A stretch of 64,000 nt of DNA from the NCBI GenBank assembly GCA_027576995.1, contig JANBQC010000006.1, forward strand, positions 80,172 through 144,171, read 5' to 3'. The notes below the pieces were generated by a model, which searched no databases, was not told the origin of the DNA, and saw only the letters and a list, made by a program, of their open reading frames with translations. The position numbers and the translations under genes were made by a program. The stretch's first letter is position 1. Every line of letters begins with the position of its first letter. Of this stretch, positions 12,434-24,400 are shown piece after piece. The DNA is from Dimargaris cristalligena. Taxonomy: Eukaryota > Kickxellomycota > Dimargaritomycetes > Dimargaritales > Dimargaritaceae.

Positions 12434-14454
12434 TAAATAGATCGAATTGTACGATACGGTGCTTTTTAAATGCAGGCTACTTAATATAGGGGATTGGAGA
12501 GTGAATGGGGCAGAGTGGTTGAAGTGAAATAATAATAAATGATAAGCCGGCTATTTAGGGCCAACGTTGGCGAAGAAGCGAAATCGGCAATTAGTTAAAA
12601 GGGAATATATCTAGGAGAAAGTTGCCAACCACCCGTGCAGTCGACTAATTAATCGAGCCGGGAAAATACTAGAGAAGGGCGGTTCTTATGGGGAACAACA
12701 GAGGGAAGGAAATACAAATCGGGTGATGGAGGAGGCTCAGGGCGCCCCCAGCCTGACTATTTATGGTATGAGTTCCAGCCAACCTCGTCTGGTCTTTCCC
12801 TAATTGTATTTTGATGTATAGACATCGGTGGGTCGGCAGGGGCGGCACTTACCTTGTGCTCTGGAGCAAGAAGTATACACCTGTGTCACCTAGTGACCTA
12901 CAAAAAAATCAGTCAAGTCAAGGGGTTCTTCAAACAAGCCCGTAGGTAGGAGAAACAGAAGGCTAACCAACCCAAGCGAATTCCCGAAAATGGTGTAACT
13001 CAAGCCACACTGCCAGCAATGGAAACCAAAGATACGCCCTGCAGTGATTTGCGGAGATGGCCGGCATTATTACATGGGCCTACGGCAATAGAAATAACCT
13101 AATAAATCAAACGACCATGCTGAGCCGGCCGGAGTCCTTCGACCTTTTGCTGCTAGAGCCCCATTTTAGATCCACAGACAATTGATTCGCCGTGGGGATG
13201 TATCAAACGCGAAAAGGATTTAGGCCTCGCCACTGTGGATCCCAGAGTGCTGGGGAGATGGGATATACAATTGATTGTCCCACAGGGAGTGGATTAGCAC
13301 AATAGAAACGGCGCTACCGATATTATAATACAGCGCCATCGCTAGCTGAGCCAAATCTGGCCTGGAGATAACTCAGGCAATGAATATAGATGTATTGGAA
13401 GGCGGGAGGGTAGGAGGGCTACACCGTCGGCATTGAACGACCCGACGATATAGCACCAGCCGGAAGGAGTGAAGGGATGAGAGGGGAGGTTGGAAACAGG
13501 CAGACTATTCCGCTGCCGAAAGGTTGATGATTAATTATATATATATCTATGAATTATACCGTGGTATTCGCGAAGTATATAGAGCGCGCTCCAATAAGGG
13601 AATGTTGAGCCCCCGTCATTTTCGGGCAGGCCGGGGTTTGATATAGGCTCGGATGGAGCAGTTCTTATCTAATGCAAGTAGAGAACCCTTGGATACAGTC
13701 CAAAATCCACGCGCAGAGTTGGTCTGCGAAGGGAGGTGGGATTTGCAAGGTGGAAGGATGTGTACATCCGCCTGCCCAGCTGACCAAAGGCCCGGCAATG
13801 TGAATGGCTGCTGCTGTTGCTTTCGCCCGTTACGCGATGGTATATTATGGTAGGAGGGATTTATAAATACTTGGTTAGAGTCCGACAATCTCGGCCAAAC
13901 CACCGATAATTTATTCTTCTTAATTACCCCTTGTGCTTCGTCCGTTACGGCTCCTTCATCCTCCACCGTGGGCAAGAGAGCCTGAGTGGAGTGGGTGAAT
14001 GAAAAATACGTTGCGTTGATTAACCTTCAGTTTCTGGAGTGGACCCTGACTGAGAAGAACGCCACTTTCGCTTCCGCATCTCTGCAGAATTGTTCACTCT
14101 CAAACTATTTATATCCCGCTTGACCTCGACTACGATATAGAGAGCGCCGCTCATCCTGTTAAATATAATACAGCCGCCGTCCCTTCTATTATATATTACA
14201 CAGCACCTTCTTCCCACACCTGTTTTTCCCCTTCCGACTCAACCCTGCTTTTTCCCTGCCGTCGTATTGGCTTTCTCACCTCGTCAAACCGTGCTCTTCC
14301 TTATGAGAAGATCCCCCCCTCCTCTGCTATTCCACTGCTACCTTCTTTACGCCTTTCTTTATCTGGTCTTCTTCTTTTACCACTATTATTGCTGACTTTC
14401 AGTTGCTGTTGTTGTTGCATTCTATCAAGCATTACTCCCTTCCACCCCACTGCC
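12434..14454. other. intergenic region
   Basis: About 2 kb between divergent genes. It holds the upstream region of the F-box gene (AT-rich stretch with TATATTAAG-like sequence near 12490 on the minus strand), an (AT)n stretch near 13534, and a pyrimidine-rich leader (14220-14450) before the next gene. A minus-strand open frame at 13616-13975 begins with TTG and looks like chance. Confidence 0.5.
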
Positions 14455-15279
14455 ATGATTCGGACCTACCGCATTCAAACTGGGCTATTCAGCCCCTCCA
14501 CGGTAACCCTACACCTCGACCGAGCCCTTCCAGGCCTCCTGGTGCTAGCGTCAAGCGGCCCTTCCCGCCAGCGCCAGCATTCCTTTTCGCAATCCTCCGC
14601 CCGCCTCAACTCCGTGGACTCTGCCTACTTAACCGAGGGAAGGTCGCGTGCCCAATCCCACAGCCACGACGCCCCCAGGGGTCTCGCCAGTAATTCTTCC
14701 TCCTCCTACGCCGGAGACAGCCCCACATCGAGCCAGGCCTCCAAAGATTCCAGCGACTCACAACTGTCCACCACCCTGGAGGCGGCCCCTGAACTGGCCT
14801 CCTGGCGCAAATCGAGCGTGGCCCTTCCCCAGGGTCGCCGGGTGATTCTACATAGCCTAGCGACCGGCCAGGTCCTCTGGGAAACCGATGTGGTGGTCCC
14901 GGACCCGACCAGTTTCGTGGGGCAGGGTCACGGTATCAAACTGGAACTGCGTCAGCCGAAAGTGCCGGGTGCCCGCTCCATTACCCTGCGGCTCCGGGTG
15001 GAGTTCTGCCTGGCGACGGCGTCGTTCCAGTTAAACGGCCACAAACTCCGGTGGACTTTGCTGAGCAACGCCCTGGGCGTCGGGGACGGGGCCTTTATCT
15101 GCATGGATACCGTGGCCCGGCAGCCGGTGGCGCGGCTCGAGTATTCCCCGCTCAAACTCTTCCGACAGTCCGGGCGCTTCTCCATTCAAGACCAGGGCCA
15201 GTCCGGGGCCGACTCACTTATTGTCTTCACCCTCCTGGTCGCCCTGGAGTTTTGTCGCCAATGCGGCCTGGCCCTCTAA
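14455..15279 (+). CDS. unrecognised protein, possible tubby/LURP-one-like C-terminal fold
   Basis: Single exon of 274 residues. The frame is open upstream to 14389 without an ATG, so the first ATG at 14455 (MIRTYRIQTGLFSPSTVTLH) is taken as the start. Residues about 35-110 are Ser-rich and disordered. The C-terminal half is beta-rich: a strand ending VILHSLATGQVLWETDVVV, a core segment around FQLNGHKLRWTLLSN, a strand pair near MDTVARQPVARLEYS, then a hydrophobic helix (SLIVFTLLVALEFCRQCGLA). Beta strands around a final hydrophobic helix recall the tubby-like/LURP-one fold common in early-diverging fungi, but this is a weak visual resemblance. GC-rich third positions support real coding. No function is claimed. 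Confidence 0.6.
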   Translation: MIRTYRIQTGLFSPSTVTLHLDRALPGLLVLASSGPSRQRQHSFSQSSARLNSVDSAYLTEGRSRAQSHSHDAPRGLASNSSSSYAGDSPTSSQASKDSSDSQLSTTLEAAPELASWRKSSVALPQGRRVILHSLATGQVLWETDVVVPDPTSFVGQGHGIKLELRQPKVPGARSITLRLRVEFCLATASFQLNGHKLRWTLLSNALGVGDGAFICMDTVARQPVARLEYSPLKLFRQSGRFSIQDQGQSGADSLIVFTLLVALEFCRQCGLAL

Positions 15280-16310
15280 AGAGAGGGGTGCCCTCTCCCC
15301 GCACTATTTGCTATTTTATACTACCTCATCTCTCTGTATATGCTCTAGTTGCCCTTGCTTATTTAGTCTAGCTAAACGACCCTTTTCTTCTTGCATGTTA
15401 CATTATCCGGGCGCATATACCCGGCCGGTCCATAACCACCTTCCCGTGGCTCTGTGGCTATTTAATTGTAGATATCTCCTCCTCATGCTGTTTGCAATAT
15501 CTTCATTTGGCATGGCATTGGCTTTGCACAATCATCTTCACGTACTCCGCCCCTCGCTCTTACCCCTTATATATATATCCGACCCCCCCCTCTTTGTAAT
15601 GTATAATAATAATACACATATACTCGTACACCCACTAGAGCCTGGTTTGGCGCCAACAATAAGTTCACTAATACCTGGGTTGATAGGCAAAGGTCTCTGT
15701 ATCTATTGAACTCCCGTATCTGCGGCTAATTGAGCCAACTAATAAGGAGCTGCTGGGACTAAATTTTCGAAACGCTCGAGTGGATGATGGGACTAGTGTG
15801 GTATGCAGCTGCGCTACAGTAAACAGACGCAGCCACTAATGGCGCTTAATCCCAAATGAATGCATTTCTCAAAATATACCGCTTTACCTTGTTTAGCAAA
15901 GAAAGGCATGGTGTTATTGGCCCTGCTGTTTTCAAGACCTTGGCCCACGTAGGTTTCTAGCTTAAGCCCCACGCCTGCTCGTTTGCCTGCATCTGTCAAG
16001 TTATTTGAATTCCTTAATCCTCCAGTCTCGTTCACCCACCTTTGTGAATGCCGCAGTCGGCCCGTAAAACCTCCTCCATTGGCTACTCCATTCGTTTAAC
16101 TCCTCGTCCACCACAACAGCCCCCCGATCTCCCGGTGTTTGTCCGTTTGCCCTAGACCACCAGCAGCTACTTCGTGAACCCCCTCTTTTGTACCCCGCTA
16201 CTTGGCGTACCTCATACATCGGCTATTTCCGTAAGGGATTTGCTTACCACTGCCAGTTCGCCCCGTGTTGTGTTCAAAAACCCTCTCTCAACCCAGGCCC
16301 CTCTGCTACC
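15280..16310. other. intergenic region
   Basis: Pyrimidine-rich 3' flank of the preceding gene with a short (TA)n near 15570, then the 5' flank of the Myb-like gene. The open frame 15221-15709 is composed of T/C-rich sequence and overlaps the end of the upstream gene in another frame; I do not accept it. Confidence 0.5.
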
Positions 16311-17406
16311 ATGTTTGACAGCGCGCTCCCTGTCAAACCCAAGCTAAGTTTATCTTCTCGGAAACGCCGCCTTGAACACACCGAACAACTTGTAGTAGAC
16401 ACGCCCGACTCCTCCCCAAAGTCCCTCTCCTCTTATGAGATTGATGAATTAGCCCAATTATTCGATGAATTTATCGACGAATCGGGCCCGTACAAAAAGA
16501 ATCGACTGGTAAGTGGTTTACACTATACCAACAATGGTTGCACACCTGCCTGTCTTTGCCAGCGCTAGTGCCTTCCCTGTCTGGATCGGAGAGACCATAA
16601 ATCCAATAACCTATAAGCCCATCCATTATCTTTATCTCTACATGGCCAATTTTCCTGGCCCCACTCTCCATTAGATTCCCGAAACAAGCGAGTCGATCGT
16701 TGCAATTCCCAATGCATCACCTCCTCGTATATTGCCCCCATCAACCGCTTCAGCCACACCTAACAGCACCCGTCCGGCGACTAAATCCAACCCTGACACG
16801 TCAATACCACTCACCAAGGCCACCATTGAAATCGACGGTTCTCCTCATGCCCACCAGCCATCCCCTCCCCCAATTACCCGCGCCCCACCACCGAAAGTGC
16901 CCCGCAAGTTAGGTAGTCTAGAAAACGTATTTACCGAGGACCAAGTTCGATCATGGTCCGCCGCCCGAATCCACGCCTGGAATATTCGACACACCAACCC
17001 AGAGGCCTATTATTACCGTTTTGTGGACCCAACCGAAGGGCAATTCAACGGAGGGTTCAAGCGATCGGACCATGATGCTTTTATGGCCCGACTGGCGGAA
17101 TGGCGGGAAAGTGGCTACAAAATTGGCTCGGCCTGGGGCTTATTTAGCAAAGGCATTCCCCATAAGGCCGGCTATATGTGCAGCTCCTATTACCGCAAAT
17201 TATTGGAGCAACGGCGATTAACAGACGAAGCCTACGGTTGGGTCGATGGCAAATTAGTCATGGTCAACAAGCAGCGCCAGGCCGGATCTGGTCCTACCCC
17301 AGAGTCTCGCCTCAGTGGCCTCTGGGATTCCCCCGAGGTTAAGCTAGTGGAGGACAACGTCAACCGGTGGCTCAAACAGTATCACAATACAGCCATATCT
17401 AGGTAA
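16311..17406 (+). CDS. Myb/SANT-like DNA-binding protein; may be the 5' part of the following MT-A70 gene
   Basis: Two exons, 16311-16508 and 16675-17406, joined in phase 0 (CTG|GTAAGT, CCATTAG|ATT), giving 309 residues if the stop at 17404-17406 is used. The N-terminal 140 residues are disordered with an acidic patch. The rest is a conserved-looking domain: FTEDQVRSWSAARIHAWN, then YYYRFVDPTEGQFNGGF, then a Myb/SANT-like repeat with spaced aromatic and Cys positions (WGLFSKGIPHKAGYMCSSYY). I recognise this as a fungal Myb-like domain of unknown function, presumably DNA-binding. The stop codon lies inside a good splice donor (TCTAG|GTAATT at 17402/17403), and the downstream MT-A70 frame has no start codon of its own before the assembly gap. 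The two may therefore be one gene. Confidence 0.7.
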
Positions 17407-17486
17407 TTCTACCATTTTTTTATGCATCGATAATCCTACATCCACCGATTGTCATACTGCGCCTGGTTGAGAATCTCTAGAGATTG

Positions 17487-17496
17487 NNNNNNNNNN
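17487..17496. other. assembly gap (10 N)
   Basis: Ten undetermined bases fall between the Myb-like gene and the first visible MT-A70 exon. The gap hides the exon border or start codon needed to decide whether these are one gene or two. The true length may not be 10. Confidence 0.95.
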
Positions 17497-19473
17497 CCCG
17501 ATCACTGTATACCCAAACGATAGTGCCCCTAAAGCAAGCCCCACCCGTAATTCCACATTGGCATTGTCTGCCTCACTAGCGTCCCCCAAATCTAGCAAAG
17601 TCAAGTAAGTCGTTTTCCAACACTCCGGAGTCGGCATTTGATTACAGCTGTATTGCTAGGTATTACTCTGTGCTAATGTAATGGTTGCAAATTTTATAGT
17701 AGGCTAATTTAGATGATGATGTTTTTTTTTCCAATCCCCTGCCCCCTTGCTATTCTGACGAACCTTCACCGGTAAATGTGATCTAGACATCTACCTAAAG
17801 TGGTGGCGGTTTCATCGGAGGCTGAATCAATTGACAAGGGCATGCTGGCTACCTCCCCTGCTAATACGGCAACTGCCACGAATAGTGGCTCTAGTTCCAG
17901 TGCTAACAATACCAGTGCCAAATTCAAGGCACCTTACACCATTCCCAATTTGGAATACAAGAACCGGATGCGGCAGCTGGCCGAAATTCGCGCCAATCAG
18001 GCCAAACAAGCAAACACAGCATCACCGTCTCGGCCACCTGCTCCATTAGCAACTACTAATGCCAAACCTACCACTTCTACCCCAGTAAGGACTGCAACTT
18101 TGACTGAACTCCGGGTGACAAAGGTCCCGACTGCCGCCATGGTAGACCCAGACTCCGATTTTGCACTGCCCCCCACTACCATTCGAACCAGGTCGACCCA
18201 GATTGATTTATCCCGATTTTGGAAAGATGTCAAAGCCCCCGAGGCACCCATCCCGGAGCCTATTATGGCCCGGATTCCAAACCCCATTCCTAACACCTGG
18301 GCCAAGTGTATTCAAACATTGGAAACCCAGTTCGAGACTATACCCGAACCCACCGAGTACATTTGGATGGAAGTAAAACAAATGGAAGACTTGGACTTGC
18401 CCGCAATCGGACAAGCGTGCCTTGAAAACTTGGATCTGGCAACTGCCTCGACCGATAAATCAATCGAAACCCCGGATAGCACCCCGGTACTCGAGTTTGA
18501 GGGTATCGTTGTCGACCCCCCGTGGACTTATCTTTACGACGAAGAATCCTATTTGGCGTGTTTGCCCCCACCCGAAGAACCACCGAACCTATCCTCTCCT
18601 CCCCCAGGAGGCATGGGGGTCACCGTGGACAAGGTGGCATCCATTCTAGAAAAGATTCTCCCGAGTTTGCCGCGCGGCATGGTGTTTCTGTGGACCCACA
18701 AAACGATGCTCCCCCAAGTGGTCGAAATGATGCAGGCCTTGGACTGCCGCTACGTGGAAAACCTCATTTGGTTCAAAAAGGCCCTCCACCACGGCCCCCT
18801 CAACCGACCGTCTCCCTATTTCCGGTCCGCCAAGGAAACCCTCCTGCTCTTTAAGAAAGGGGACGGATTCGATATTCGGCACCAACGGTCAGCGGATGTT
18901 ATTATCGATTTCGCTCGGCCCGTCCGAGACTGGATTTACCACGACTGGACCGAACCCAAACCAGATGCGGTTTACGATATGATAGAAACCCTATTGCCCA
19001 ATGCGGCCTACGACTGTGCCCTGGGGCGTGGTAAACTTTTAGAACTATGGAGTAGCTACGATGGCCCGCGGCGGCCTGGCTGGGTCTATGTGCGCGAACC
19101 GAAATGCGGGCTAGAACACCTGGAAGACCCCTACCGTTTGGTGCCCTCTCTCGCCGCAGCCATGGCTGGTACCGCCTCGAGAATAACGGAAGTTAATGGC
19201 ACCCACGAACCTCCATCGACTCATCCCAATCGCGAGCCCGTGGCGCCCGGGCAGTCTCTGCAATACCACCAGCAAAAATGGCGGAAATCGCGGCTCATCC
19301 GGAAAACGTGCCAAACTATTCGGGCTGGATCGGCCCCATCGATGGTGATCGATGCCGAACACGAGGCATGGCTTATCCCAAGACGATTGGCTCTGTTTAA
19401 GGAATTGACCATGGTACTACCTAGTGAGGAAGCCGATGAAGTGTGTGCCGAAATTATCACTCAGATTCAATGA
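17497..19473 (+). CDS. MT-A70 family N6-adenine methyltransferase, 5' end in assembly gap
   Basis: The main exon is 17787-19473. It joins a preceding exon that ends at 17604 (GTCAA|GTAAGT to TCTAG|ACATCT; the phases match) and runs back into the N gap. There is no ATG in this frame until 17842. The first 230 residues are low-complexity. The catalytic part has DPPW (18514-18525) in GIVVDPPWTYLYD, then MVFLWTHKTMLPQ, YVENLIWFKKALH, RSAKETLLLFKKG, FDIRHQRSADVIIDF and IETLLPNAAYDCALGRGKLLELW, the usual order of MT-A70 blocks. The family methylates adenine N6 using SAM and includes METTL3/14, METTL4 and the MTA1/AMT1 DNA methyltransferases of ciliates and early-diverging fungi. The RHQRSADV-type block and genome context favour an MTA1-like DNA enzyme, but this is inference. 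The intact DPPW argues for activity. Confidence 0.85.
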
Positions 19474-19913
19474 GTTTCCCCTTGTAGCATGACCAGGGGA
19501 AGCGGTGGAGTGGTATGTACACTGTCGAGGGACTTGTGGTCCATTTTACTAAACTAGCTGATTTGTACACTTTTCGCCCCCTTCATCCAGGTATGCTGTT
19601 TATACCTTTCTATTTCGATATTTATAATAATTTATATATTCGTGATAGTGGTTTTGCCAAAAACAGTGGGTTTACCTGACTTATATTTAATATATAATAT
19701 GTAGTGTTTTTTGGGTTAAAAAAAGGAAATACTCTCTCAAGAAGTGGGAGTTGTTGAGGGAATGAAGGTAAGTAAAGGAGGATTGAACATTATTGAATCG
19801 GGGTTCGGAGTGCATAAGGGGGATCCACCCGAGTAAAGCTTCGGGGAGGGGAGGGGAGGGGAGAGGAGAGGAGAGGAGGGTTAGGGGGGGTTTGGATTGA
19901 ACCGAAGTCTCGT
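19474..19913. other. short intergenic region between convergent genes
   Basis: 3' flanks of the MT-A70 gene and of RPB8. AT-rich in the middle (19615-19700), then a purine/G-rich tract close to the RPB8 stop. No gene seen. Confidence 0.6.
19843..19890. repeat. G-rich GGGGA/GGAGA tract
   Basis: Repeated GGGGA units followed by GGAGA units and a G7 run on the plus strand. It lies just beyond the RPB8 stop, in that gene's 3' flank. The pattern could form a G-quadruplex on the plus strand; no structure has been tested. Confidence 0.8.
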
Positions 19914-20435
19914 CTACTTGCGCATCAGTAGGTACACATGCTCACCCACGATAATATTCTGCAAGTGACGGAACTCGCCTTCCAATTTCATGAGCAAACC
20001 ACCAAACGAAACGAACACGGCCACCTTGGTTCCGGACGCATCGTCGTACCGGTAAACTTTACCGTACATGACGTATTCGTAATCGTCGGCCAGGGTCCGT
20101 TCCGTCTGGTTCGGACGCCACGTATCTTGTTTAACGGACGGACCCCGTCCACTCCCGCCGTTTGGGCCACCACCGCCATTGCCCGCGGCGGAAGCGGAAG
20201 AAGCGGTTGCAGCGTCAGCGGCCCCATCGAGCGAAAGCGACGAAGCGAGCACCAACGAGAATTTAGTGCCGATTTCCAATGGGTAGAGCTCGATGTTGTA
20301 GTCGAGGATCAGTTCCATGCCGTAATTCTCACTGCGCGCGTTCAGGCGGGACACCCGGTCGAAATGCTTGCCATCCTTGTCGATGTCGTTACAGTCGAAA
20401 ATGTCGGAAAATAGGATATTATCTTTCTTCTCCAT
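19914..20435 (-). CDS. RPB8: RNA polymerase I/II/III shared subunit RPB8 (RPABC3)
   Basis: Single exon of 173 residues starting at ATG 20435. The N terminus (LFSDIFDCNDIDKDGKHFDR followed by VSRLNARS) and the C terminus (DYEYVMYGKVYRYDD, VFVSFGGLLMKLEGE, HVYLLMRK) are typical of RPB8, a small OB-fold subunit present in all three nuclear RNA polymerases. The family is usually about 145-150 residues. The excess here is a Ser/Ala/Gly-rich insertion at about residues 72-100, between the strand ending SLSLDGA and the conserved WRPNQTERTLADDYEY block; this is the position of the loop that is often disordered. No missing key region. EDC3 lies upstream on the same strand. Confidence 0.95.
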   Translation of the reverse strand: MEKKDNILFSDIFDCNDIDKDGKHFDRVSRLNARSENYGMELILDYNIELYPLEIGTKFSLVLASSLSLDGAADAATASSASAAGNGGGGPNGGSGRGPSVKQDTWRPNQTERTLADDYEYVMYGKVYRYDDASGTKVAVFVSFGGLLMKLEGEFRHLQNIIVGEHVYLLMRK

Positions 20436-21482
20436 AGTGGCCGTAGGGTGTGTGATCTATAATGGGGGTGAAGGGGGGGGGGAAGTGGATAGCTAGGATA
20501 GTGAAAAGTGAATTCGCGGCAGTTGAGAAGGCCCTAATGTAAAATATATGATAATATAAAAAAAACTCGTATAGATAGGTCTAATCGAAAACCGAAAAAG
20601 AATTAACGAATGGAAGGCCTCTGGGTATGTGTGCATCTATAAGCGGGTGTGTTGAAAACCAAAGGGAAAAAAAGGAAGCCAGTTGAGTGCGTGGGGAGGC
20701 TTATGGTGGTTGGTGGTAGGATTGGCCCTGATTATCCACGAAAATATTCCCTATACTGCCTGTTTTTTTCTAACTCTATTTGTGTGATTTCGAACTGACG
20801 GTTACTACACTACGAGTTTCCTTCGATTAAACAGCAGCTAACCAGAAATCATTTATTTAGCCGTTATTGTATAGTAACCCAACTTACCCCGAGTGATTCA
20901 GAAACCAAAACTTTTATAGTATTCTTGACGACAAATTCCTCTCGTATTAGCAAAAATATTCGACATAGAGAAAGAGGCTTCTATAATACACGACCCTCCC
21001 CCCCACAATATCTCGTCAACGAGGCTAGAGATAGCTCCAACTATAAACATTAATAAGCTCGATTTATAGATATCTCGAAATAATGAGGTAAAATCGAAGT
21101 ATGCTCGGTCGGGTCCACGAATCGAAAATGAGCCAGTCTGGGATCCGAAAAAAAAACTAAAAGAGCGTGGGGTGTGTGTGGATGTGTTGTTGTTCGGTTG
21201 TAAATGATTATGTACAACTGAGGCCAGAAGTAATGATAAAAGTCGCCTGAGGAGAAGTAAACTGGATTAAAAATAAAATAAAAACCAACTAATAAAACAT
21301 GAATGGAAGAGCTATAGAAATGGTGATGCTAACTAACGGGGGAAGACAACGATATAGCTGACTGATCCACATTTCATATAAAAAAGTAACCGAGGAAAAC
21401 TATTCGATTAGAGGATTTAACGAAACGGTAAGTATGAACGCAGAAAATATAGAAAAAAATATAAAGGTACTTAAAACCGACC
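20436..21482. other. intergenic region
   Basis: About 1 kb of AT-rich sequence between RPB8 and the 3' end of EDC3, on the same strand. It contains the RPB8 promoter and several A/T homopolymer runs. No coding frame supported. Confidence 0.6.
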
Positions 21483-24400
21483 CTAGCAGTACTCCAAAGC
21501 CGTCAAGAAATCCGCACCCCACGGCATGCGCCATTGGCGAACCCCCACCCGTTTCCACAGGGCATGGGGGATACCAATATCGGCCAGGGTCAATTCGCCC
21601 GAAATGGCCCGGGAGGTCAGTACGGAGCTGGGGGCACCCAGGCAGAGGGTCCATTTGGGGGCAATCACATTACGGCTGGGAGTACTGACCGAGGAGGTTG
21701 TGCCACTGTTGGAACCGGCCCCTTTAACCCCAGAGGCCGTGATAGTGGACGACGAGCCAGTGACGGCTTCGGACGGGCGTCGCGACACGGGTTTAGTCGC
21801 CGACTGAGTGATGAGGGTTTCGCTACTCAGGCCACTGGGGGCTTCCAAAGCCAGAATAGGCGCCTTATTATCGTTGGCCCAAAGAATTAGGCGGGTGACG
21901 GCCTCTAATTCACCGTCATCCTCCATATCGGTGAATTTCTGATGGGGGGCCATCAAGCCGTCCACAATCAGGTCTAAAGGTGCGATGTACTGATCCGGCA
22001 GTTCGGCCAAATCACTGATTAGAATAGCACCCGCCGACCGAGCCAGCTTCTGTTGAAAATACACTTGCTTGGCCAGATCCCGATCAGGCCCAGCCACGAA
22101 AAAGTGGACTTCGCAGCCGTGGTTGGCGACGTGCCGGGCGGCACAAAGAGCAATAGAGCCCTGTAGGTTATTACCGCACATGATAAACACTGCGGGGGGT
22201 GAGTTGTGGTTGTTGGGCTGTATCCGGCGGTCACCTCCTGTAGAAAGTAAGAAGTGATTCGACAAATCGTTACAGATATCACAGCAAAAATGAAAATGGA
22301 TTAGTAGCTAGCATGAATAAGCGAGTGACATCAAGTTCACGCAAACGTATTTGCATATACTGTGAATGTTTAAATCATTTAGCTAATGCATCTAGCCCAT
22401 CTTAATCATTTTAAAAGTAAAACAGAAGCAACGACCTACCTAGAATCTGCAAGCAGCGGGAAGCGCAGCTACGGCCGGCGTTTTCAATGATCTGTTCCCG
22501 ATTCGGGCCAGCCTCCATAGCGATAAGCCGGTCGACCTCAGCCGCCTGGGTTTCGCTGATGGCCGGAACCACCACCCCCGAAGTAGAGCGGAATTTAGGT
22601 TTAGTGACGGGTGAATGCGGCAGACTGTGGGGTGAACCGGAGGTGCGGGTAGACACCCCCGCGCCAGTCGGACTATCCTCAACCACGGTACCCTTGAGGG
22701 CCGATAAAAGGTTGAAGGGGTCGTTGATTGAGTTAGTTGGCCGTTTGCTGATGCTGCTAGCACCCATGGGCCAGTCGCCTAGGTTCCGGGAGCGTGAGGC
22801 ATTGCCGGCGGGGGGAACACCGGTACTGGGCTTACCGTTCCGACCCGGGGCCGACGACGACGTCGCTGTGGCCGGAAGCATAGTAAGGGGCTTACCGACC
22901 TTAAGTGCATTTAGAGCGGACTGCAGGGTGGCCAGTTTGCTGGGGGGGGCGTCACTACCATCGGGCGAAGTCTGGCCCTGGGTAAGAGGAGCGACCGCCA
23001 ACGAGTCGGAAGCATCGTCTTCCAAAGCCGAGTCACCCAGGGGGTCGTAGCCCAAATGCGTATCCGACCCGTTGGACGCCACGGTCGCCATATTCGAGGT
23101 AGGGGCGGCGTCTAGCACATTTTCGTTGTGGGCCAGGTTACGGACTAGAGTGGCCAGTGGTTGGCTGGGGCGACCGTAACCGGTATTGATGTTGAGGTTA
23201 ACCAACAGGGTTTCGGGATCGGTGGGGTCGTTGGAACGAATCTCGTCGAAGATCTTTTTCTTGTCAAACAGGCCAAGGTTACTTTGGAAATCGAACTCTT
23301 CCTCCTTGAATTGGTCGACGCATTCATCGGCCCAGGCGTGATTATCGCTCTTGCGGCCATTTTGGCGAGGAGTACGGCGGTTCTGGCCTGTGGTTGAAAT
23401 TGAAGCAACCAAGACATGGCATGGGTTAGTTTAAAAATAGGCGTATCAGGTAAACTGCAGTGGCAATGGCAACAGCAGTCTATGCAGGTCTCACGGGGGG
23501 TGGTTTACAACAATGAACAAACGCCGTACAGCGGCTGGATATTTAGATTAGATACCAAGACGAATATGATATTTACCTGGCGAATCATAACCCCGCGATG
23601 GCCGGGAAGACCCTTTGGACCGGTACTGGTTACCGTACTTATAGTACTGATCATTGTTGGGTTCCGAGTCGTCCAGCAGACCTTCGGAGTCGCTGGGAAG
23701 CGGGGAATTGCGGTAGCCGGTCCGGTTCAATTGGCGGTGATGATGATTAGGCAAGTCGCGGGACTTCCGGGGAGTATGCGTGGCGTAGTCACCGCTGGGG
23801 GAATAAGGGTATGCACCCTTCTTGCCGCCGGCTCTGTCCCTCTTATCGTCACCGCGCTTGGTGCCGGGTTGTTGGCGGAAGCCGTTGGTCTTACCACCAC
23901 CACTACCGCCTTGGGGGGCCTTAACGCCTGTAATAAAATATTGGAAATCAAAAGTCGGCGGATTCGAAGGACTCAAGGTGTCCTGTCCGGTTTGAGTGCC
24001 GGTACGACCGGAATGAGGAGTGAACCCACCTCCATTACCATCATCATCCTCGTCATCGTCGTCATCATCATCATCATCCTCTTGGACAGCCCTATGACCG
24101 TGACGGTTGCCCAGGGACAAGATAGCGGGATCCACATGAGCCGGAGCGGTCCGTTTGTTGCCGGTAGCCATGGCAGACACGGAGGGATAACCACCACCAC
24201 TTCCACCTCCCACCACAACGGCCGGTTCGCTTTCGCTGGGGGAAGAAGCGGAGGAAGAGGAGGACATGCTGTCACTGTCGTCGGAGAGAATCTGGATGTC
24301 GGTCACATCTTGGCCGGCTACGCGAAACGTGGGCATGTGCCGGGGTTTGCCGGGACCACCGGAAGTGGCATTGATGAGAGTTAGAACTTGGGTATGGGGG

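Noticed and set aside
13616..13975. 119-codon minus-strand frame
   Set aside because: Begins with TTG, has no recognisable domain, and sits in a promoter-like region between divergent genes.
15221..15709. 162-codon plus-strand frame
   Set aside because: Overlaps the end of the 14455 gene in another frame and is T/C-rich 3' flank sequence.
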